This document shows, piece after piece, positions 11,396-22,950 of a stretch of DNA of 64,000 nucleotides. The notes under the pieces are model-generated. The model made no database searches. It was not told where the DNA came from and worked only from the letters and a program-made list of their open reading frames with translations. Position numbers and translations under genes: made by a program. Source of the stretch: Artemia franciscana (lineage: Eukaryota; Arthropoda; Branchiopoda; Anostraca; Artemiidae); contig NC_088863.1 in NCBI RefSeq assembly GCF_032884065.1, positions 63,945,604 through 64,009,603 of the forward strand. Reading direction: 5' to 3'. Numbering within the stretch: the stretch's first letter is position 1; each line of letters opens with the position of its first letter.

Positions 11396-12900
11396 ATCAA
11401 CTTGGTTTAATCCAGTACCACCACCGTGTGGCATAATTTCCTCTGCAACTGAGAAAGTCTAAAGTATAGCTTATTAATACTTTTAAATCAATTAGCTCAG
11501 AATGTTAAATTGATTACAAATTCGTCCTCTTTGGGGCAAAGTCGCTAAAGTCTGATTTTCTTTTGAGATTAAATGCATAATAATTAAATATATTATTGAT
11601 TAAATGGACTGATCCATTAAATCCTCGTCATTTAAAATTTACTGTTTTTTTTATAAGCAAACTTGGTTGCTATTTTTATTTTGAGAATTTTTTCCTAAAT
11701 GTATTTCAAAATAAAATTGCTCTGAACGAAAATTTTCTGCCAGCACCCTTGCCACACAGCACCTGGGGAAATGAGTTGTATTGTAATTAATGCAATTTGC
11801 CCATTCTTTAAATAATGTATTTGTTATAGGAAAAATATGGGTATTATTCAGAGGGGGGAAAGTTTTTGGGGAATTTCCCAGGGGAAATTTCACACGGGGA
11901 AGGGGGTAGTTGGAATTTAAATACGGAATTCTTTTCATTTGCCTTACTTTCCCTTTGGATGCTCCATTTTATATGAAGAGAGGATGTTCTAGGGCAATTT
12001 TCCGGAAGAAATATTACCTGGGGAAGGAATTTCCGAGTGGATGTTTTCTCGGGGGGACTTTCCACGAGAGGAATTGTCTGAAGGAGCAACATTCACTTTC
12101 CGTTATGGGGGATCAAGGGAAAATTTTCATCGGAGGAGAGTGGGAATTTCTAATTTATAGAGAGTAATAGAGGTGGTGAAACTCATTTTAGCTTGAAGTA
12201 TATTGTAACATTAGCTGAATAACTAGTACCTATTATAATTTTCAGGTCATTCCCACATAATATTCAAGATAGGGGAAGAACATCAAATTAGTAAGGCTAT
12301 GAAGTCACAGTGAATTTAGTTGAATTGAGTTAGGATAACAGAAATAGTGTTATACTCTTTGGAGTCGGAGTTATGGAAACAGATAAAAGTTGGAGTTAAG
12401 CCAAATCCCCTTAAATCCAACTAAAAAGTAACAATAATAAACAAAATTAATGTTATATCCTAATTATAGCCAATAGAATTTGTTGCACCGTAGTACTACA
12501 GTATTACTACGGAAATAATATATTCAATTATTTGTATCACTATTGAAAAACATACATATAATATTTCAAAATACATATAAAATGCAGAACGATAGAAAAA
12601 TGCTTAATAGAATCAGACACCTCTAATGTACTCTACAGCAATTCTAGTAATGCACAGTAGAAAATTTATGTAAAATATGTAACTATGATACAACTATGTA
12701 GAATACTTTTTAAATTTTAAATATCTTGGCCTGTTACAGAAGTTTAGCTTCTCATGTAGGTATACTAGAAATATATTTTTTTTTTTAAAAACCTTTAGTT
12801 GGCGAAACAGCTGAGTAACTTACTGGTATTTTCTGCACTCAGTGTGTCCTTGTAATTAATTGTGTGAAGATGTGTGCTTCTCTTTGACTGTTTGCTGTAT
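11396..12900. other. No gene recognised; G-rich degenerate stretch
   Basis: AT-rich, apart from 11840-12140, which has GGGGAATTTCC-like and GGAAGGAATTTCC-like motifs repeated imperfectly. The stretch at 24060-24310 is similar. A short GGAGTCGGAGTT-type simple repeat lies at 12355-12405. Open frames here follow the G-rich repeat and are not credible genes. Confidence 0.5.
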
Positions 12901-12905
12901 TGACT

Positions 12906-13211
12906 TCAAAACATCAGCTTTCCCTCCAAATATATTGGAAGTTTTGAGTCGTGAGCAGAAGCAGCAATAATAGTAGCCCCAAATGTTTCAACTTCATACC
13001 CACAGTCGTTCTCGATATATTGTTGAGGTGTCTTATTGGCAACCATAAAAACAGTGTCTTTTACTTTTAGTTCTATAGCAACATTTAATTTTAAAGCATA
13101 ATAGGCCAAATACATTAAGCAATCCTTTACTATTATATGGAAATTTATACTTTTCGAGAGTAGATGATTTAGAGATTTCAAAATTGTGTTGATTTTTTGT
13201 GTGTGACCCAT
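12906..13211 (-). CDS. Small hypothetical protein, probably frameshifted at its C-terminus
   Basis: An ATG in a good context (AACAAATGG) lies six bases after an acceptor-like ACTTTTTTTTTAG, and a TAA in frame just before it fixes the start. The 101-residue frame reads like a compact folded domain: KINTILKSLNHLL, then FHIIVKDCLMYLAYYALKLN, VKDTVFMVANKTPQQYI, and EVETFGATIIAASAHDSK. It ends YLEGKLMF-stop. One base out of frame the sequence continues plausibly as KADVLKSIQQTVKEKHTSS before a stop, so a one-base deletion near 12917 is likely. No transmembrane segment or repeat is seen. I do not recognise the family. It lies inside the long intron of the USP8-like gene on the same strand and may be a nested gene or retrocopy. 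Confidence 0.45.
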   Translation of the reverse strand: MGHTQKINTILKSLNHLLSKSINFHIIVKDCLMYLAYYALKLNVAIELKVKDTVFMVANKTPQQYIENDCGYEVETFGATIIAASAHDSKLPIYLEGKLMF

Positions 13212-13267
13212 TTGTTACTAAAAAAAAAGTACCTATTAATAATTATAGATCATAATTGTATAGTTTT

Positions 13268-13400
13268 TCATAAGTGCTGAGAGTCGGAGTTGGAGTCAGA
13301 ATTCATACTTCTTTGAAGAAAATGTTAGGAGTTGGAGCAATTATTTTTTAAGTTTCAGGAGTCAGAGTTTGAGTCGGTATAATGAAAATGTCTGGAGTCA
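13268..13400. repeat. GAGTCGGAGTT-type degenerate simple repeat
   Basis: Imperfect hexamer-like repetition of GGAGTCGGAGTTGGAGTC units with interruptions. A similar short stretch lies at 12355-12405, on the other side of the small reading frame. Confidence 0.65.
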
Positions 13401-13869
13401 AAATTGCTCATCGGTGGTAAAGTGGACCAACTCTACAGTCCAGCAAATTAGTCTGAAGGAACCCATTCCATGTATACAAGTTACAGCTTAATTTGTACTT
13501 ATTCATGATAAACATGAAAATACGTACTAAATATGTAAGCATTAAAACATTCTCATGAAAATATTCTGATTCCAACCCCCCTCCCCCCAGTTCGAACTTC
13601 TTACAACTACTATAACCGAATCCTCCAGTCTCTTATTCTAATCTGATCATCTACATGGAAAACCTTTAAAATCTTTTCAATTGGAATAGATGGTGGTAAT
13701 GTTGTAGGGTTAACAACGTGAATGAATTAATTTGGAAAGTCTTTTTTTCGAGTTTGAATACCTGAGAGTATTCAACCACCACATACGAGAAGTTTATTCG
13801 ACCCTTTTCCTTTTAACTGAACATTTTTACTTACTAATCAGCTGTAAAATTGCTAGCGCTATTGAAAGA

Positions 13870-14430
13870 ATTACGCAGAAGTTCAAAATTCAAGTCAGCC
13901 TTAATTTTAATTTACTGCAGTTTTATTATAAAATATCTTTTAATTCGATTTTAACAAATTATTTCAAATAACACATATTCCCAAATTTATAAAGAAAATG
14001 AAAAATAATTATATAATTTTTTTTCTTGACGTACAATCTTACCCAGAAGAACTTCGAAATTCAAGTCAGCCTTCATTTTACTTCAGTACAATTTTAATTT
14101 CAGTTAAAGAATTAAAAAATGGATTTAATTCCAAAACTAAGTTAGAAGTAGTTTTATTGTAAATATCTTTTAATTCGATTTTAACGAATTATTTGAAATA
14201 AAGTATACCAAAAAAAAATGAAGAACAATTTTATCATAAAAATTATTTTTCAAAAAATGCAACCTTACCCAGCGAAACTTTAAAATGAAAGTCAGCCTTC
14301 ATAAATTCAAAAAATAAGTTAGAAGCAGTTTCATTACAAAATTTCTTTTAATATGATTTTAACAAATTATTTCAAGATACATTTTCCGGAATTTCAAAAA
14401 CATAAAATGTAGAATAATTTTATCAGGATA
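13870..14430. repeat. AT-rich tandem repeat, three units of about 170-230 bp
   Basis: AAGTCAGCCT (13893, 14062 and 14293), ATCTTTTAATTCGATTTTAA and CTTACCCAG recur in the same order three times. No coding signal. Confidence 0.75.
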
Positions 14431-14855
14431 TTTATTTTCCGTCTCTTTTGATAAATAGCGTCCACTTTAAAAATTTATAAGTTTGCTCTTTTTTAAATGA
14501 GTTTTTCTTTTATATTTCATGGTAGCTAGAACTGTGAAGTATTATTGAGAAAATGAGACTTCACCGATAGGTGACCTAAAAAAGATTTTCCAGTAATTAC
14601 TCCTTTTAACAAACATGAAAAATCAAGATTTTAGCCCATTATTAATTACATATTTGCTTATGTGGGAGATTTTGTTGTTTTGTCTTTTTCTGTAAATATA
14701 CATAATACTGAAATGGTATTGTAGAAGAGATGTATAGTTTAAGACATTTTGTATACATTAAAAGTGGTTTGAAAAAGTCCCCCCTCCCAGAAAGGGTACA
14801 TTCAGAATCCCTGAGTGTGGATCAAATCTAAGGATAAAGAAACAAACCAACTTAC

Positions 14856-14993
14856 GTTCGAACTTTGACATTCTTTGGGTCAAATGAGCCCAAAGATCCC
14901 TGAGACTTTAACTGTTCCAAGGAGCCAGCGATATGAATTTTTATCAGATTTTTACTTCCACTTCTATTGATGCTCATAATGACTAGATTTATT
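14856..14993 (-). CDS. USP8-like: USP8-like gene, first coding exon
   Basis: The minus strand reads TGTATTTATTTTAG, a good acceptor, then 16 untranslated bases, an ATG at 14977, 40 codons and AC|GTAAGT. The peptide begins MSINRSGSKNLIKIHIAGSL and contains EQLKSQ and DPKNVKVR. USP8 proteins begin in a similar way, with a short K-x-L-x-x-SL-x-x-L segment before the dimerisation domain. The exon ends in phase 2, so it joins either to the exon at 3966 (ACT = Thr, then DPLSEK) or directly to 2432 (ACG = Thr, then AVSTLL). The second junction resembles known USP8 more closely. A small upstream 5' UTR intron is implied by the acceptor; the promoter was not found. Confidence 0.68.
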
Positions 14994-15058
14994 CTAAAAT
15001 AAATACAGAAAAAAACATTAGCTATAGCGACTGAGATCTGTTGGCTGCAGTAAGACAC

Positions 15059-16345
15059 ATTAGTAACAGTATTTAAAGACTAAAATGAGGATTATATATA
15101 CAGAGGGGGACGTAAATATGAAATAATGTAGTTGGCTCAAACCAGCACCGTTAAATCTTACTAAAAACTACAAATAGCTTGAATATAGAAGGAAAAGATC
15201 TACATCTCCCAACCATATAATAAATCGTTGCATAATCCTGGAGAGAACAAGCAGCCACATTCACATCACAATGTCATCGATTCAATGGCGTACAGTGCTG
15301 GACAAGCCACAGAGCCATTACGGTACTCAAGTCACACGCACACTGGAAACTTATGATTTCAGTTCAAACAAGCTGTAATAAGCGTATCGGTCTGTTAAAA
15401 CGTAAGTGATGGAATAGAAAGGGATGAGGGATGGACCACTGGCCCACTTCGGCTCCCCATTCATTCTTATTAAATTCTTTTGGGGATTCGGGTTTAGTCC
15501 AATAAAGCTAGGATTTAAATTAGTTAGAGGCCTGGGATGGATTGGCAAAAAAATATTAGTTGGCCTTTTCGAATTTGTGAGTTGGTCCTTTCGAATTTGT
15601 GATTTGGCTTTTTCGAACATCCATCAATCTCATTTCCTTTGTATTAAATAACACGCCATCTAATAGCGGTTGCGCCACTAACTATAGCTTTAGATTAGAG
15701 GCAAATTTCATGGTTTTCTGCCCATTTCCTTGTATTAAACACTTTCGACCCGAAATTTTTTGTGCTTCGAGAGTATATGGTATGTAAATTTAAAACCTGA
15801 TTTTTTCCAAAGTTTATTTTCATCTAGACTCTCACTATTAAACTTAACGTTTTGGAAAGCTCAATGATCAGTTGCCGGGATAGCCATATAAATTATTAAT
15901 TCAATTTTTCAAATACAATTTTTTTTAATGTGCATTTGACTTTAAACTAGTACTTGCGTAAGAATTTAAAATACACAGTTTCATTTCGCTAGAATCTCAT
16001 GTCAGAAGATAAATCGGATGTAAATAGCATATAGCAGTAGTAGTTCAGAAGCGTCACTAGCAAAATGTTTGGGAGGGCGAGGAATTTACCAACTGGCTAA
16101 CCACATTTACCAACTGATCCAGGTAATATTGCTGTTAAAATTACTTCACTTTTTATCGACAAAGGCGGGTCTTTCTTCATTTATTTTCTTCATATATTCC
16201 CATCAGCACATTTACCAAATGAGAAAAAAAATCTGAGCAAGTAAAATAGCAGTGCTTTGTTCCACTTTTTTTTTTACAAAATTCATTTTTTTTTACCGAC
16301 TCTTCCCTTTTCCCAGTACTGTGTAATATGTATTTTATAAATGTT
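15059..16345. other. No gene recognised upstream of the USP8-like exon
   Basis: Should contain 5' UTR exon(s) or promoter of the USP8-like gene, but I see no clear TATA box, CpG-rich stretch or donor. The frames at 15424-15651 and 15599-15787 show no recognisable domain. Confidence 0.4.
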
Positions 16346-17979
16346 GAATTTTCCTTTTATAGTGTGTGTTTTTTTTTTCTTCTTTTTTTTTAGTCTACAG
16401 TAACCTATATTTTTTGCTTGATTCTTCTACAACTGATGTGGGTTTCAACTGCTTTTCAGCCATTTGAAATTTTCACTTTTCTTTCTTCCAAAGCTATTAT
16501 TTTAGTTTTTTCTACGTTTATTTATTCTGAATTGCTCATTACCCATATGAGGGGTTCACCTCCTCCTAATACCTCGCTCTTTACGCTAAAGTATTTTTAG
16601 TAATTTCAACTATTTATTCTGCGGCTTTTGTGATTCAGGGGTCATTCTTAATGAATTGGGACAAAATTTAAGCTTTAGTGTAAAGAGCGAGGTACTGACG
16701 AGGGGGCGAACCCCCTCATATATGTAATAAAAACATAAGAATACAAAAGTTCTTTATGTCAGCTAATTTACAAGTTACGTATATCTTTTACTTATAAAAA
16801 GATTCGTAAAAAATTAAAAGTTCTAGTTGCCTTTTTAATGAACCGAAAATCGGAGGGCACCTAGGCTTCCTCCCCTGCTCTTTTTTTATCAAAATCATTC
16901 GATCAAAATTATGAGAAAGCCATTTAGCCAAAAAAAATAAATATACAAATTTCGTTTTAATTATTCCTCTGCAGAGAGCCAAAATCAAAACATGCATTGA
17001 TTCAAAAACGTTCAGAAATTAAATAAAAAAAGACAAGTTTTTTAAATGAAAGTAAGGAGCGACATTAAAACTTAAAACGAACAGAAATTACTCCGTATAT
17101 GAAAGGGGCTTTTCCTTCTCAACGCCCCGCTCTTTACGCTAAAGTTTTTTACTGTTTTAAAATGTAGAGTTAAGAGAAAGAGTCAAACTTTAGCGTAAAG
17201 AGCGGGGCGTTGATAAGGAAAAAGCCCCTTTAATATACGGAGTAATTTCCGTTCGTTTTAAGTTTTAATGTCGCTCCTTACTTTCATTTAAAAAACTTGT
17301 TTTTTTTGTTTAATTCACAAAACAAATCATATCCGAATCTGTTACTGCCAGACTCTTCACGTTTTTGTGCTGGGAAAATGTTAAGCCCTCATAAAATATA
17401 TAAGATACCAGTTAAATATGTAAAATACTGGTTAAATACATAAGTAAATTACATAAAATAGTTAAATGCTAATTTTATGGGGGTCTGTAAAATTATGATA
17501 AGATATGAACAATACCTAATTTAACCAGTTATAACACTAGTGGTATCATGCACTATTATGTGCTTTTGGGGATTGTTAAGGTGGATGACTTGATTGTGGA
17601 TTTTATGGATATTCTTCTCCCCTGGACCTTCATGGCCAAGACTTGTTGCAGGGGGATTATGTTGTAGTTTTTTTTTTTTTTTTTTTTTTTTTTTGCAAAT
17701 ATATTGACCAATAAAACAACGCGGATATTCAAGAAATGGGAATGTTCTAGAAAATTGAATCACAAATAATCATGACAATAGTTTTTAGCACCTCTTTCTC
17801 AAGAACATAGAATTTGGCTGAGATCAAGTGAAAGAAATTGGTGAGTTGACTTTCAATGCAGAAAACAGTGTTCAATCAGATTAAAAAAAGAAGAAACCAA
17901 AAACTGTGACCTACAAAATTATTTGTTAACCTGTGTCATATATCATGTTAATATTTCTAAACATGATCTGGGACAATCG
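16346..17979 (+). repeat. Left arm of a 4-kb inverted repeat
   Basis: Matches the reverse complement of 18779-20394 almost base for base over ~1.6 kb. The outer limit is GAATTTTCCTTTTATAG at about 16346 and the inner limit is GATCTGGGACAATC at about 17979. The arm contains part of family 2, the 264-bp palindrome (17035-17298) and the 3' end of LINE B with its poly(A), seen here as a 24-base T-run at 17671-17694. Being composite, it looks like an inverted segmental duplication, not a simple transposon TIR. Confidence 0.92.
17035..17298. repeat. 264-bp palindrome module of family 2
   Basis: AAGTTTTTTAAATGAAAGTA at the left pairs with the complementary end at 17298. The arms contain GGAGCGACATTAAAACTTAA, ACTCCGTATATGAAAGG and CTCTTTACGCTAAAG. 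The central loop (about 17147-17195) reads TTTTACTGTTTTAAAATG then GAGAAAGAGTC. Confidence 0.88.
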
Positions 17980-18778
17980 TCTGATGTTTGATGTTGAAGT
18001 GAAAACCCAATTGCCATAAGCTCTGCAGAGAAAATTGTCAGGTTGGGGGGTAAACGGTATGAAAGAAACAGGCTCTTGGAGGGTATAACTACTGCACAAC
18101 TGCATTTTGTTTCTGTCTTTGAGCCATCTGTGTAAACTTGGATGTATTCCTGGTATTGTGCCAACTTTCCCAGGAATATGCTTTTCATTAGTGCTTGGGG
18201 AACGCCCTTCTTTTTTCCAATGTTGATCTTAGGAACAATCGATTCCCCAATTCCTTTGGAGTCACTAGGAAAATCATCATCCAAACGGACAGTCAGCCTG
18301 CCATTCTCTATGAACTCTTCCATGGTGTATTAACTCTTCCATGTTGGTTTAAAGCAGACATCAGGGTTGTGGTGGCTAATGATTTCTTTGTGGATAATGT
18401 GGTTCCTGAGTCTTATTTTCTTTGCAAAATATCTTGCAAGGGGATATTTCTCTCTGGAGCGAAGAGACTGGATCCCCACTTCACAATACATAGCTGCAAT
18501 AGGAGTAGATTTTAGGCCACTAGGGGCTCTTTGTAAAATTGAATGGAGGGTAGTGTCAGGTTCCTTCAGGAGACATTTCTTAGCCAATCCATATATAAAT
18601 GATCCATAATCTATCTTGGATATCACCACTGACTTGACAATAGTTGAAGCAAAGGCTATGGGGGCACTTCTTCTTCCAAGGCAGAGAGTATTTAATAACG
18701 TTCTGTACTTTCAAACATAATTAATTCTCATTCCATTTTCTTGAACATCCTATGGCTATATTTGGGACCATCAGGGGA
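17695..18778 (-). pseudogene. LINE B: C-terminal reverse transcriptase and RNase H fragment
   Basis: Minus-strand frames 18629-18330 and 18323-17943 contain SKIDYGSFIYGLAKK (thumb) and IQVYTDGSKTETKCSCAVVI followed by FSAELMAI, the D and E motifs of a LINE-type RNase H. The thumb continues upstream to about 18720 (STIVKSVV, KVQNVIKYS). A 3' UTR and poly(A) follow to 17671 inside the left arm. RNase H places it with I/Jockey-superfamily elements that keep this domain. The RNase H C-terminus is lost at about 17943 and the palymerase core is missing. It fills the ~800-bp spacer of the inverted repeat. Confidence 0.85.
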
Positions 18779-20394
18779 GATTGTCCCAGATCATGTTCAG
18801 AAATATTAACATGATATATGACACAGGTTAACAAATAATTTTGTAGGTCACAGTTTTTGGTTTCTTCTTTTTTTAATCTGATTGAACACTGTTTTCTGCA
18901 TTGAAAGTCAACTCACCAATTTCTTTCACTTGATCTCAGCCAAATTCTATGTTCTTGAGAAAGAGGTGCTAAAAACTATTGTCATGATTATTTGTGATTC
19001 AATTTTTTAGAACATTCCCATTTCTTGAATATCTGCATTGTTTATATTGGTCAATATATTTGCAAAAAAAAAAAAAACCACAACATAATTCCCCTGTAAC
19101 AATTCTTGGCCATGAAGGTCCAGGGGAGAAAAATATCAACAAATCCAGAATCAAGTCATCCACCTAAACAATCCCCAAAAGCACATAAGAGTGCATGATA
19201 CCACTAGTGTTATAACTGGTTAAATTAGGTATTGTTCATATCTTATCATAATTTTACAGACCCCCATAAAATTAGCATTTAACTATTTTATGTAATTTAC
19301 TTATGTATTTAACTAGTATTTTACGTATTTAACTGGTATCTTATATATTTTATGAGGGCTTAACATTTTCTCAGCACAAAAACGTGAAGAGTCTGGCAGT
19401 AACAGATTCAGATATGATTTTTTTGTGAATTAAACAAAAAAAAACAAGTTTTTTAAATGAAAGTAAGGAGCGACATTAAAACTTAAAACGAACGGAAATT
19501 ACTCCGTATATTAAAGGGGGTTTTCCTTCTCAACGCCTCGCTCTTTACGCTAAAGTTTGACTCTTTCTCTTAACTCTACATTTTAAAACAGTAAAAAACT
19601 TTAGCGTAAAGAGCGGGGCGTTGAGAAGGAAAAGCCCTTTTCATATACGGAGTAATTTCTGTTCGTTTTAAGTTTTAATGTCGCTCCTTACTTTAATTTA
19701 AAAAACTTGTTTTTTTTATTTAATTTCTGAACGTTTTTGAATCAATGCATGTTTTGATTTTGGCTCTTCGCACATGAATACTTAGAACAAAATTTGTATA
19801 TTTGTTTTTTTTTGGCTAAATGGCTTTCTCATAATTTTGATCGAATGATCTTGATAAAAAAAGAGCAGGGGAGGAAGCCTAGTTGCCCTCCGATTTTCGG
19901 TTCATTAAAAAGGCAAATAGAACTTTTAATTTTTTACGAATCTTTTTATAAGTAAAAGATATACGTAACTTATAAATTAGCTTACATAAAGAACTTTTGT
20001 ATTCTTATGTTTTTATTACATATATGAGGGTTCGCCCCCTCGTCAGTACCTCGCTCTTTACACTAAAGCTTAAATTTTGTCCCAATTCATTAAGAATGAC
20101 CCCTGAATCACAAACACCGCAGAATAAATAGTTGAAATTACTAAAAACACTTTAGCGTCAAGAGCGAGGTATTAGGAGGAGGTGAACCCCTCATATGGGT
20201 AATGAGCAATTCAGAATAAATAAACGTAGAAAAAACTAAAATAATAACTTTGGAAGAAAGAAAAGTGAAAATTTCAAACGGCTGAAAAGCAGTTGAAACC
20301 CACATCAGTTGTAGAAGAATCAAGCAAAAAATATAGGTTACTGTAGACTAAAAAAAAAGAAGAAAAAAAAACACACACTATAAAAGGAAAATTC
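18779..20394 (-). repeat. Right arm of the 4-kb inverted repeat
   Basis: Reverse complement of 16346-17979. The arm-to-arm differences I see are a few substitutions and the length of the homopolymer (A-run at 19064-19078 versus 24 T in the left arm). At its outer end it continues into family 2 sequence (20395 onwards) that the left flank lacks. Confidence 0.92.
19446..19708. repeat. 263-bp palindrome module, copy in the right arm
   Basis: Same palindrome as 17035-17298, inverted with the arm. Flanked on the right by the family 2 sequence TTTTTGAATCAATGCATG. Confidence 0.88.
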
Positions 20395-21345
20395 CACACA
20401 TATAAATTAGCTTCTACAACTGATGTTCGTAATAATTTCTGTTCGTTTTAAGTTTTAATGCTGCTGCTTACTTCCAGCTGAAAAAAAACTTTTTCTTTTT
20501 TTTTAAGTAATGCTAGTAAATCCTGCGCTCCCTTCATGGAAATTTTCTTCCCCCATGACAAATTCCTCGATGGAAAGTTCCCCCAGCATATCCCCTCTTC
20601 TCGACCCCTGCCTCCAACCAAAAATCCTCCTGAAAACGCCTGTACACTTCCCAATAACCATTACTATATGTAAGCACTGGTCAAAGTTTTGAACTTGTAA
20701 CCCCTCCCATGGGGACTGTGAGGGAGTAAGTCGTCCCCAAAGACATAGTTATAAGGTTTTTCGACTACGCCGAATAAAATGACTATCTCAGAATTTTGAT
20801 CCGTTGACTTTGGGAAAATTGTTGGCGTGGGAGGGGGCCTAAGTGCCCTCCAATTTTTTTGTCACTTAAAAAGGGCACTAGAACTTTTCATTTCCGTTAG
20901 AATGAGCCCTCTCGCAACATTCTAGGACAACTGGGTCAATACGATCACCCCTGGGAAAAAAAAAAACAAACAAAAAAACAAATAAACACGCATCCATGAT
21001 CTGCCTTCTGGCAAAAAATATAAAATTCCACATTTTTGTAGATAGGAGCTTGAAACTTCTACATTAGGGTTCTCTGATACGCTGAATCTGATGGTGTGAT
21101 TTTCGTTAAGATTCTATGACTTTTAGGGGGTTTTTCCCACTATTTTCTAAAATAACGAAAATTTTCTCAGGCTCGTAACTTTTGATGGGTAAGACTAAGC
21201 TTGATGAAACTCATATATTTAAAATCAGCATTAAAATGCGATTTTTTTGATGTAGCTATTGGTACCAAAATTCCATTTTTTAGACTTTTGGTTACTATTG
21301 AGGCTGGTTGCACTACATTTTGTTACCATGAACTGTTTGATAACT
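20395..21345 (-). repeat. Family 2, terminal part in antisense
   Basis: Reads ATTTCTGTTCGTTTTAAG, a GAAATTTTCTTCCCCCATGA block, CCAATAACCATTACTATATG, GAATTTTGATCCGTTGAC and CTTTTAGGGGG, ending in a degenerate form of the end hairpin near 21325-21345. It matches 57036-57900 in reverse. Confidence 0.82.
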
Positions 21346-22950
21346 GTGTTACCTGGTTTAAAAGGCTGTCTTCTGCTTTCAGTCTCTTGTTATCAGAACA
21401 ATAAAGTATATTATAGTACAACTAATTATAATTTTAAAATGGTGAAATATTAGGTAAAATATAATTATATTAGTTCTGTGAGTTGTTAAAGACAGAAAGG
21501 GCAACAAGCAGGATTAACAAATGACAAACAAGACAAATATGATAAGATTAAATAGCCAAGAAAAAGATGGTAATGTCAGCCAAAGGACAGAAAAGAATAA
21601 AAAATGACAGAAAATATTTCATCAGGGACTTCTGCCCAGCTGTCTTGAGTGCTAAAAAAAAAAAAAAAGGAAAATTAACCTTTTGAAGTAACTCTAAACA
21701 GAGCAGAAAAAGACTGGGTCAAACCAACCAAGCAAGAATAAATGAAAAACTATTAACCAATTAGATTAGGCAAGAAATTTCTGCTTAGTGAATGACTTCT
21801 GATGAAAGAATGTCATTTAAACCCTTTAATTTTAAGTTATTGTAAAATGGGTTAATGGGAATATGTCCAGTATCTCTATTTAAAGCAAGGTCTCTCATTT
21901 ATGGATTTTTTAATTTCAGTTGCCTTCCTAATCGAATATGAAAAGCCATTTCTCACATTCTAAGTGCTTCAGCCTCAGATTTTAAAGTTGCCTCCTCAAA
22001 AAGAACTAAATGGTCTTGATTTTAGATGATGTAGAGGGTCAAAAAAAAAATTTATCTTAAATTTCACATCCCAAAGAAAACTTGCAATCATTCCCCTGGG
22101 AGCTGAGGTTTACCCTACCCCACAGCGAATTCTCTCCTTCACCACAGAAATTTCCCACCCCTGTTTCCCCTAAATAATTTCAGATTGACATTAGAAGGGA
22201 AGCTGAAATTTCTACTCTCCTGTTTAAGTCAAAGGCAATTGTATACCATTGCCTGTAGTGAAGACACATTGAAGTTTGAAGTATTAATATTTGTAAATTT
22301 ATTTTTTCCCAGAGGCACTTCATGTGGACGGTGTGGGTAAAAAAAAATTGGAGAGGACTCAGTCAATTGGAAGTTCCAGAGCCCAATTCTAAGATTTAGC
22401 CTACTTTTCAACCAATTACTACCAAATGTGTTCTTACTGACTACAGTGTCTTTAAGAAATGTGTCCTTAAGCAGTTGTTTTGAAAGGATCTTCAGATAAA
22501 TACAGAATTAGTTTTATGGGAGAGACGACAGGAGGTTTGAGGTAGAAATTGATATATATATAATCTTCAGGACCATATCCATGACTTTTGTTGGGGGAGA
22601 GGGCTTCAGAACAGGTACAGTTGTTTGAATTAGAATCTGAGTCTGAAGGAGAGCAGTTAGATTTACCACTAGATCATGTTGAAGACAGTCTTAATGACTG
22701 AAAATGAGTGGATGTTCTGCTATTATTCTCCAGTTCTTAGTTAATCAAAGTCATCAAAGGGTGTCTTGCAAAACTGGATGCACAAAGTACCTTTTGATTT
22801 AGTTGAAGATGCTCCTAAACATTTTCTGAACTTTGTGACAGCTGATGCCATCAGCCATTGTAGATATTGCTGGTATTTCCTTTTTGCAACCAATAAAGGA
22901 AAAAAATGTATGTTGATTGTGTTTGGCAGTCTTCTAGACATTTTCCTAAA
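21346..22950. other. No gene recognised
   Basis: AT-rich, largely non-repetitive sequence. Both strands of 22740-22990 have open frames of about 65-73 codons; I recognise neither and see no paired splice sites. Confidence 0.45.

Noticed and set aside
11910..12167. Plus-strand open frame of 85 codons in a G-rich stretch
   Set aside because: The stretch is a degenerate repeat also present near 24060-24310, and the peptide is low-complexity.
12822..12826. Donor-like A|GTAAGT downstream of the small reading frame
   Set aside because: It lies after the stop in both plausible frames and would require an intron in the 3' UTR; chance is more likely.
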